DNA of 45,759 bases from the IMG/VR virus record IMGVR_UViG_3300045303_000212, positions 1 through 45,759 of that record; one strand, written 5' to 3'. Source of the stretch: a virus. The position numbers and the translations under genes are program-made. Below are positions 38,914 to 44,218 of this stretch, piece after piece. Each line of letters opens with the position of its first letter. Position 1 is the stretch's first letter. The notes below the pieces were generated by a model that had not been told where the DNA came from, searched no databases, and worked only from the letters and a program-made list of their open reading frames with translations.

Positions 38914-39213
38914 CTAAGCAGATCGTGGGACAGAACCCCGGATGGTGATGGCGAACAGGGAGCCCGGTGCCGCCCCCAAAGCGTCCTCGACGGCGGCGGC
39001 CAGCGCCGGCTTGCAGCGGGGCATGGTGCCCGACACGAGGTGCCCGATGGCGGCCTTCGAGTAGGGCTTTCCGGTGGCCGGGTTGCGGGTTTTCGCTGCC
39101 ACGTCGGCCAAGGACATGCCCGTGTACGCGAGGTAGCGGGGCAGGATGTCCGGGGAGATCGGGGCCAGCCGGGCCTGCCTCGGGCGTGGTCTGCGGGTTG
39201 CCGTGGCGCTCAT
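38914..39213 (-). CDS. Cro-like helix-turn-helix protein
   Basis: 99 residues from ATG 39213 (AGGGGG upstream). HTH: MSLADVAAKTRNPATGKPYS with recognition helix SKAAIGHLVSG. Divergent from the repressor gene with the operator-rich gap between, so it occupies the Cro position and opens the leftward early operon. The terminal part overlaps a CACTAAGC variant of the motif. Binding specificity is unknown. Confidence 0.75.
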   Translation of the reverse strand: MSATATRRPRPRQARLAPISPDILPRYLAYTGMSLADVAAKTRNPATGKPYSKAAIGHLVSGTMPRCKPALAAAVEDALGAAPGSLFAITIRGSVPRSA

Positions 39214-39460
39214 GATGTCCCCCTGCCGCTCACCCGTCCGGGTGTTTCGCGTACAGGGGAAACCTACCAGCCGTTAGACGGTCGGGGAAGGGGCGGCTAG
39301 CGATTCACCCGTTCGGACGCCGGGAAACGCCGTCGACGGCTAGTGATCGGCGGGGGGCTGGGGATTTCGTCTAGGGTTTGGCTGCGTATCCTCCAGTGGA
39401 CGGGATACCCCCACTAGACGGATGATCGGCAGCCACGGGACAACGCGAGGGGTCGAGCGA
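39214..39460. promoter_or_regulatory. Immunity control region with four operator-like motifs
   Basis: Divergent gap with motif copies at 39274 (TTAGACG), 39334-39345 (GACGGCTAGTGA), 39368-39374 (CGTCTAG) and 39414-39420 (CTAGACG). TATCCT at 39388 is a possible -10 for the rightward repressor gene. This is the expected site for competition between repressor and Cro-like protein. Confidence 0.6.
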
Positions 39461-39814
39461 GTGGACGCGCTGCAGCAGCTGGTGCTGGACCGGATGGCCG
39501 AGCTGGACCTGTCCTTCCGGGTCGCGGCGGAGCGCTCCCGGATCGGGCACGGCAAGAACTCCCGGCTGCTGGTGTCCCCGGCCACCCTGAACAACATCGC
39601 CCTGGGCAAGCGAACGTTCCGGGCGAAGGACGAGACGCTGGACGGCATCGCGATGGCCCTGGACGTCGCGCCGTCGGTGGTCCGGGAGGCGGCGGACCGG
39701 CCGGTGGACAAGCCGGTCAAGTTCGACCTGGGCCCGAAGGGGGACCGGCTCAACGCCCGGCAAAGACGCGCGGTGATCGCCATGGTCAACGCGATGCTGG
39801 GTGACGACGACTGA
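39461..39814 (+). CDS. Putative immunity repressor (HTH)
   Basis: 117 residues from GTG 39461, with GAGGGG 8 bases upstream; the ATG at 39422 lacks a ribosome site and lies in an operator-like motif. HTH about 17-60 (LDLSFRVAAERSRIGHG, SPATLNNIALGKRTF, then DETLDGIAMALDV), the XRE-like layout. The rest is a helical C-terminus (RLNARQRRAVIAMVNAMLG). Location opposite the Cro-like gene and near the integrase supports repression of lytic genes. The CRCTAGACG sites are its best candidate targets. Confidence 0.7.
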   Translation: MDALQQLVLDRMAELDLSFRVAAERSRIGHGKNSRLLVSPATLNNIALGKRTFRAKDETLDGIAMALDVAPSVVREAADRPVDKPVKFDLGPKGDRLNARQRRAVIAMVNAMLGDDD

Positions 39815-39873
39815 TCCTGAGAGGTTGCCCAGGGCCACCGTCGGTGACCGACACGCCGCGCCTCGACCGGCCG

Positions 39874-39901
39874 TTGACGCAGCGTGATCACGCTCGGTCA
39901 A
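39874..39901. promoter_or_regulatory. Long near-perfect palindrome after the repressor gene
   Basis: A 14-base perfect palindrome AGCGTGATCACGCT (39881-39894) flanked symmetrically by TTGAC and GTCAA, with two unmatched bases on each side. The 225-base gap also has TTAGACGC (39947). It could be a second operator, a resolution site or part of attP; GATCAC...GTGATC recurs at 31895-31916. Confidence 0.5.
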
Positions 39902-40039
39902 TGGCCATTTCGGGGGGGTTGTAACGATCAGCGGACCGGACAAGTATTAGACGCGGGTCCCGACCGCGCGCCCCCAGACCCCGGACGCGACGACACACTG
40001 CCGGTACGGCCGACGGGCCCCGAGGCTCGGGGGTTCCAC

Positions 40040-40222
40040 ATGCCGGTCGACGTCCAGTTCAGCACCGATGAGGAGACGGCCCTCGCGCACGGCATCGTCG
40101 CGCGCACGCCGGACAAGGTGCTGGTGGTGCTGCCGGCCGGGGCCGATCGCGAGCAGGTCGACGCCATGCTCGGCTTCCTGCTCACCGACGACGAGCTGGC
40201 CGAGCTACGCGAGACGGTGTAA
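40040..40222 (+). CDS. 60-residue acidic protein
   Basis: From ATG 40040 with a GGGGG tract 8 bases upstream. PVDVQFSTDEETALAHGIVA, then KVLVVLPAGADREQVDAMLG: compact alpha/beta, acidic. It lies between repressor and the convergent 80-residue gene, so it may be expressed in lysogeny. Function unknown. Confidence 0.6.
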   Translation: MPVDVQFSTDEETALAHGIVARTPDKVLVVLPAGADREQVDAMLGFLLTDDELAELRETV

Positions 40223-40237
40223 GGGTTTCTAGCCCTT
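40221..40237. terminator. Short bidirectional hairpin between convergent genes
   Basis: AAGGG/CCCTT with loop TTTCTAG spans the stops of the 40040 (plus) and 40229 (minus) genes. Weak stem, but convergent position suits a shared terminator. Confidence 0.4.
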
Positions 40238-40471
40238 CCGGGTCCGCGACCTCGAGGACTTGAGCGCCAGCGCTCGCATGTAGGCGGTGACCGCCAGCTG
40301 CGCCCGGCGTTCCCGCTCGGCCGGCTCCAGGGTCTTGTCCGGGTCGACCTGGTCCTCGAACTTGGCGAACCAGGCTTCGCGGGCCGGTCGGGTGTTGGTC
40401 TTGCCCTGGGCGTGCATGGAGGTGGCCGCGACCCGGGCCCGCTGGGACCGTTGGCTGGCGGTGAGGACCAT
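40229..40471 (-). CDS. Conserved actinobacterial mobile-element protein
   Basis: 80 residues from ATG 40471 with AGGAGACACC upstream. The pattern VLTASQRSQRARVAATSMHA, TRPAREAWFAKFEDQVDP, ERERRAQLAVTAYMRALALK is familiar from small proteins in actinobacterial plasmids and phages. Basic and helical; function unknown. Confidence 0.75.
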   Translation of the reverse strand: MVLTASQRSQRARVAATSMHAQGKTNTRPAREAWFAKFEDQVDPDKTLEPAERERRAQLAVTAYMRALALKSSRSRTRKG

Positions 40472-40532
40472 GGTGTCTCCTGTCCGGTTGAACGCTGGCC
40501 GAACATAGCACACCGCTGCTACGTTGGACGGC

Positions 40533-40844
40533 ATGAACCTGCCCGAGATCCCCGCCCAGGCCCTCGAGATGGGTGCGCTGCCGATCGGCCTGGACAACTG
40601 GCCGCGCAGCGACGGGTGCCCGTTCTGCACACGCAACGTCGCCTCGCTGCCCTGCCCGGACCACCTCGCCAAGGCGGTGATCGACGCCGCCTGGCCGCTG
40701 CTGTACGCCGCCGCGCTGCGGCACCTCGCGGACACTGTCGAGTCGGACGACGACAACTACTACGACAGCATGGCGGGGTTCAACTCCATCACCCCCTACG
40801 GGCTCCGCGAGCTAGCCGACGAGGCGCTAAAGCCGGTCACCTAG
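40533..40844 (+). CDS. ALRHLA-family protein with CPFC knuckle
   Basis: 103 residues from ATG 40533. DGCPFCTRNVASLPCPDHLA (possible zinc site), then AAWPLLYAAALRHLADTVES and LRELADEAL, the same helix pair as in the genes at 20873 and 26570. Its last 18 bases overlap the integrase 3' end, and its TAG lies in a CACCTAGACG motif. Function unknown. Confidence 0.65.
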   Translation: MNLPEIPAQALEMGALPIGLDNWPRSDGCPFCTRNVASLPCPDHLAKAVIDAAWPLLYAAALRHLADTVESDDDNYYDSMAGFNSITPYGLRELADEALKPVT

Positions 40845-41717
40845 ACGCATCCGGCGGAACGCGGCAGCCGCCCGCTCGTCCGCCGCCGACGCCCCGTACC
40901 TCGAGAGCATGGACTCCGAGGACCAGCCGGCGAGGCGCATCAGGTCCCGCTCCTGCCCGCCGTCGGCCAGCCAGCGGTGCGCGAAGGTGTGCCGCAGCTG
41001 GTGGGCGTGCAGGCCGTCCAGCCCGGCCTTGACGGCCCGGCGGCGGATCATCGCGGAGACCCCGACCACCTTCAGCGGGCCCTTCCCGCCCAGCCACAGC
41101 GCCGGGGAGTCGACGAGCCGGTGCTTGGCCCGCATCCGCTTGTAGCGGTCCAGCGCCAGCCCGGTGTTGGACCCGAACGGCACCACCCGGGGCTTGCGAC
41201 CCTTGCCCAGGACTTCCATCTCGTCGTGTTTGAGGTCCACGTCGGTCACCTGAAGGTTGGTCAGCTCGGCGATCCGCAAGCCGCAGTCGAACAGCACCCG
41301 GAGCATCGCCAGGTCCCGGCGCTCCCGGAACGTGGGCCCCGCGCAGGTGGCGAACAGGGCGGCTAGGTCGTCGTCGGGCAGCACCGGGACCCGGGTGGGT
41401 CTCACCACGGGCTGCTTCATCCCGGCCATCGGGTCGGCGCTGATGATCCGCTCCCCTTCCAGCCAGCGGCAGAACAGGTGCAGGCCGGCGTGCCGGATCA
41501 GGTGGGTGGCCGGGGCCCGGGTGGCGGCGAGTCCAGCAAGCCAGTCCTGGATCAGCGGGCGGGTCAGGTTCTCGACGTCGTCGCCGTGCTCGCGGGCCTC
41601 GAGCCAGGCGACGTACTGGGCGACCGCCCGCCGGTAGATCACGACGGTGCCGGGGGCCTTGTCGGCGGCGCGCAGCGACCGCTCCCACGAATACGCGAGG
41701 TCGCTCAGTGACTCCAT
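40827..41717 (-). CDS. int: Tyrosine integrase
   Basis: 296 residues from ATG 41717. Full catalytic set: Arg148 (CGLRIAEL), Lys172 (GKGRKP), His239 and Arg242 (HQLRH), Trp265 (GW, in place of the common His) and Tyr274 (SRYG). An N-terminal core-binding SAM-like domain is present (YSWERSLRAADKAPGTVVIY), but no clear arm-binding extension. It would integrate the phage at an attB I cannot identify. It overlaps the upstream GIY-YIG gene by 13 bases, so the two are probably co-transcribed. Confidence 0.93.
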   Translation of the reverse strand: MESLSDLAYSWERSLRAADKAPGTVVIYRRAVAQYVAWLEAREHGDDVENLTRPLIQDWLAGLAATRAPATHLIRHAGLHLFCRWLEGERIISADPMAGMKQPVVRPTRVPVLPDDDLAALFATCAGPTFRERRDLAMLRVLFDCGLRIAELTNLQVTDVDLKHDEMEVLGKGRKPRVVPFGSNTGLALDRYKRMRAKHRLVDSPALWLGGKGPLKVVGVSAMIRRRAVKAGLDGLHAHQLRHTFAHRWLADGGQERDLMRLAGWSSESMLSRYGASAADERAAAAFRRMRLGDRL

Positions 41718-42217
41718 GACGCCACCGACCCGTCCGACCGCGACGCCGGTCCGCCCTCGCGGAACAGCCACTCGTGGAACGGCTGACGTCGGGCCCCCAT
41801 GTCGATGGCCCGCTGGTGCTCCTGTGCCTCGGTGAGGAAGAACGGGTCGGGCAGCGGGACCCACTGGTGCCGCGGCCAGGAGTAGGTGACGTTGTAGAGC
41901 GGGGTCAGGTCACGGATCAGCCGCTCCTCGACCGCGGCGGCTGTCGCCCGGTCCTTGTAGGCGTCCCACTCGACCCGCCCCCAGCGGTGCAGCGTCCACG
42001 AGGACCGGCCGCGGGTGTGCCCCGCAAGCCGGGAGATCGGGTCGCTGGTGAGCCCGACGTACAGCACCTCATCGCAGCGGCAGTAAACACGGTAGACGAA
42101 CTGCCGGTTGAGCTGCTGGTCGGGGTTCTCGATGACCCCGGAGGCGATCGGTTTGGGCAGCGCACGGCGAGCCAAGTTATCCACATCCCTGGACGATCTT
42201 GGAAATGTTTCCGTCAC
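41705..42217 (-). CDS. GIY-YIG nuclease
   Basis: 170 residues from GTG 42217; another GTG at 42184 would remove eleven residues. The GIY-YIG domain spans about 40-110: FVYRVYCRCDEVLYVGLTSD (variant of GIY/YIG), RLAGHTRGRSSW, VEERLIRDLTPLYN (catalytic Glu and Asn). The last 50 residues are an extra domain. Encoded upstream of, and overlapping, the integrase. It could be homing or act as a structure-specific nuclease. A TTATCCACA DnaA-box-like sequence lies near its start codon. Confidence 0.85.
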   Translation of the reverse strand: MTETFPRSSRDVDNLARRALPKPIASGVIENPDQQLNRQFVYRVYCRCDEVLYVGLTSDPISRLAGHTRGRSSWTLHRWGRVEWDAYKDRATAAAVEERLIRDLTPLYNVTYSWPRHQWVPLPDPFFLTEAQEHQRAIDMGARRQPFHEWLFREGGPASRSDGSVASWSH

Positions 42218-42499
42218 AACGAGCAGTGTGCCGGGCCACTGTCTAGCGGCGTAGTGGATACTTGCAGGTCACAGCCGTACAGGCAACCGCCGAACGGTGG
42301 ACAATGTAACGGAGAAGTAGGGGTTCTCGCTGCGTCTACTGTGTGCTAAGACGCTAGACCAGCGTGACGGTAGACGTGCAGCCCGAGCAGTTCTTCGTGC
42401 GTTTCTGTCCACAAGTGGATCACCGGCCGTGCTCCCGGGGCTCCGCCAGGCGGGGTGGCGAATAGACTGTCTACCCCCACCTACTATAACGTTCAGCGC
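42218..42499. promoter_or_regulatory. Divergent control region, possible attP
   Basis: Motif copies at 42241-42246, 42336, 42354-42359, 42371 and 42463-42473 (TAGACTGTCTA palindrome). It also has repeated GTGGAYA elements (42254, 42297, 42406-42412 inverted, 42415) and a DnaA-box-like TTATCCACA just inside the left gene. Such short repeats beside an integrase can be arm-type sites. TATAAC at 42485-42490 is a good -10 for the rightward gene. Confidence 0.5.
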
Positions 42500-42500
42500 G
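42485..42500 (+). promoter_or_regulatory. -10 element placing the start codon at the transcript end
   Basis: TATAAC (42485-42490) stands 9 bases before the GTG at 42500, about the distance from a -10 to the first transcribed base. No ribosome site lies between. Leaderless mRNAs are frequent in actinobacteria. Confidence 0.45.
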
Positions 42501-42730
42501 TGTCTAACGACGGGGCGGACCGGGACCGGCTGTACGCCGCGGCGGAGGCCGCGCACGTCGCGCTCGGGGAGGCCCAGCAGGCCTACCACGAGCGGGCCGC
42601 GGCCCGGGACGGGGCGTTCCACCGGCTGTGGACCGACGGCGGGGTCACCCAGCAGGAGATCGCCGACCACTTCGGCATCAGCAAGGGCCGGGTCGGTCAG
42701 ATGATCGCCCGGCACAAGGCCACCCTCTAG
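42500..42730 (+). CDS. HTH regulator with coiled coil
   Basis: 76 residues if started at GTG 42500; a GTG at 42455 would add 15 residues but lies upstream of the -10. A charged helix (DRDRLYAAAEAAHVALGEAQ) is followed by HTH TQQEIADHFGISKGRVGQMI. It resembles the 30514 protein in layout. Surrounded by operator-like motifs, it may be a second lysogeny regulator or excisionase-type protein. Its TAG interlocks with that of the opposing 29-residue gene through CTAG. Confidence 0.7.
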   Translation: MSNDGADRDRLYAAAEAAHVALGEAQQAYHERAAARDGAFHRLWTDGGVTQQEIADHFGISKGRVGQMIARHKATL

Positions 42731-42816
42731 GTGTTGATGTGCGGCACGATCCAGATCAGCAGGGCGATGATCGCCAGGATGCCGACGATGAGCCAGATGA
42801 TGTTGCCCTGCGGCAT
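42727..42816 (-). CDS. 29-residue membrane peptide
   Basis: ATG 42816 to TAG 42727. Essentially one transmembrane helix (NIIWLIVGILAIIALLIWIV) with a short polar tail. Directly after a holin-like gene on the same strand, so perhaps a lysis accessory. Confidence 0.6.
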   Translation of the reverse strand: MPQGNIIWLIVGILAIIALLIWIVPHINT

Positions 42817-42819
42817 GGC

Positions 42820-43005
42820 CTACTCCTCTGCTTGTCGATTGGGCGGGGTGTTGGCGGGTGAGCGCCAGACGAGCAGGACGGCGGCCAGGGCCCCGAGCAG
42901 TCCGAACCATTCGACCCCGCTGATGTGGCCGTCGGCGGCGGCGGTGATCCCCCACACCGAGACCGCGCCGAGAGCGGCAGCTATCGCCTTTGAGTAGGCC
43001 GCCAT
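42820..43005 (-). CDS. Holin-like membrane protein
   Basis: 61 residues from ATG 43005 (TGATG overlap). Two hydrophobic helices (KAIAAALGAVSVWGITAAAD and EWFGLLGALAAVLLVWRSP) separated by GHISGVEW, and a polar tail: the layout of the small two-span holins of actinophages. Competes with the 22896 gene for the holin role. Confidence 0.7.
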   Translation of the reverse strand: MAAYSKAIAAALGAVSVWGITAAADGHISGVEWFGLLGALAAVLLVWRSPANTPPNRQAEE

Positions 43006-43316
43006 CAGTCGGTGCCGTCCAGGTCGCCGACCAACAGCCGGATCAGCGCGTTGAGCTGCGCCTTGTTGGCCTGGTCGTGCTGGGCCATCACCTTGATGCC
43101 GGTGGCCAGGTCCTTCAGGGTGCTGATCAGCGCTGGCTGCGGGATGGTGGTGCCGCCGAACCCGAGCATGGTGTTGGCGGCGGCGATGATCGCGTCGTTC
43201 TGCGCGGACTGCTGCCGGTTGGACGCCAGCGCGGCCTCGGCCTGGTCGAGCACGGCGTTGAGGTTCGCCGCCTCGGTCTCGGTCCAGGGGTCTTCCGGGT
43301 CGCGACCTCGCGTCAC
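43005..43316 (-). CDS. 103-residue helical protein
   Basis: From GTG 43316 with GGGGAG 6 bases upstream. Long helix (EAANLNAVLDQAEAALASNR) and second helix (LKDLATGIKVMAQHDQANKA) around a Gly/Thr/Pro turn. Placed between the fiber and holin-like genes; could be a fiber chaperone or minor virion protein. Confidence 0.6.
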   Translation of the reverse strand: MTRGRDPEDPWTETEAANLNAVLDQAEAALASNRQQSAQNDAIIAAANTMLGFGGTTIPQPALISTLKDLATGIKVMAQHDQANKAQLNALIRLLVGDLDGTD

Positions 43317-43329
43317 TGTGGCTCCCCTG

Positions 43330-44208
43330 TCATGTCTTGACGATGTAGTTGACGGTCAGGGTGGGCTGCATGTTGTTGTGCGCCGAGCCGCCGCCCTGGC
43401 TGGCGACGACGATGCCGTTGTTGAAGGTGCTGCCCCCGGTCGACGTCCCGGCCACCCCACCCACCCCCGCGGAGGTGAACTGGTTGGCTCCCACGGTCGA
43501 CCCGGGGTGGGCGTGGGCGGGTGTCTCCGCGACGGTCAGCGTGTGCGACTCCTCGCCCACAGCGGTGCCGAGGGTGTTGGCGGAGGTGAGCCGGCCGGCG
43601 TCCGAGCCGCCCATGTTGTCGGCTCCGGCGGCCACCCGGCCGCGCAGGTCGGGCAGCACGAAGTGGGTGGCGTCCCCGGCCCCGTAGGTGGTGCCCAGGA
43701 CGGTGGACAGGGCCGGGTAGGTGGCCTTGAGTTGGGTGGAGCCGTCGCACAGCAGCCAGCCGGTCGGGGCGGCAGCCCCGGTATAGGGGGCGAGCAGCCC
43801 GGCGGGAAGGACCAGCGGAACGGGCAGGGCGGCGACGGCCGCGGCGATGGCGGCGTTGCGGGCGGCCACCTCCCCGGATGCGGTCAGCGCGGCCACGTTC
43901 GCCTCGTCGGCCTCCGTCGCGGAGAACGTGTGGGTGACCCGGGCCCCGGCCCCGTGGATGGACGCGGTCGTGCCGTCCCAGCCCCGGCCGATGGAGGGCA
44001 CGACGGTGACGGTGTTCCCGGTGCGGGCGCTGCACAGGATGCGCTCCTCCGCGGAGGTGGCCTCGTCCACGGTCAGCACGAACGGCCCCACCACCCCGGT
44101 GGGGTAACCGGTGCCGGCGGTCAGCGGCAGGGACAGCACGGAGGCGTCCACCCCGCCGGACAGGGTGGTCGGCGCGGCCCCCCCGACATGCTCGATGCGG
44201 AACGGCAC
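43330..44208 (-). CDS. Tail fiber with phage collar domain
   Basis: 292 residues from GTG 44208 with AGGAGG upstream. Residues 135-215 fit the tail collar fold (APTGWLLCDGSTQLKATYPA, YGAGDATHFVLPDLRGRVAA), followed by ADNMGGSDAGRLTS, ETPAHAH and a C-terminal NNMQPTLTVNYIVKT. Such domains cap fibers and bind receptors. N-terminal part would attach to the tail. It directly follows the propeller-like protein. Confidence 0.9.
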   Translation of the reverse strand: MPFRIEHVGGAAPTTLSGGVDASVLSLPLTAGTGYPTGVVGPFVLTVDEATSAEERILCSARTGNTVTVVPSIGRGWDGTTASIHGAGARVTHTFSATEADEANVAALTASGEVAARNAAIAAAVAALPVPLVLPAGLLAPYTGAAAPTGWLLCDGSTQLKATYPALSTVLGTTYGAGDATHFVLPDLRGRVAAGADNMGGSDAGRLTSANTLGTAVGEESHTLTVAETPAHAHPGSTVGANQFTSAGVGGVAGTSTGGSTFNNGIVVASQGGGSAHNNMQPTLTVNYIVKT

Positions 44209-44218
44209 GGTCGCCTCC

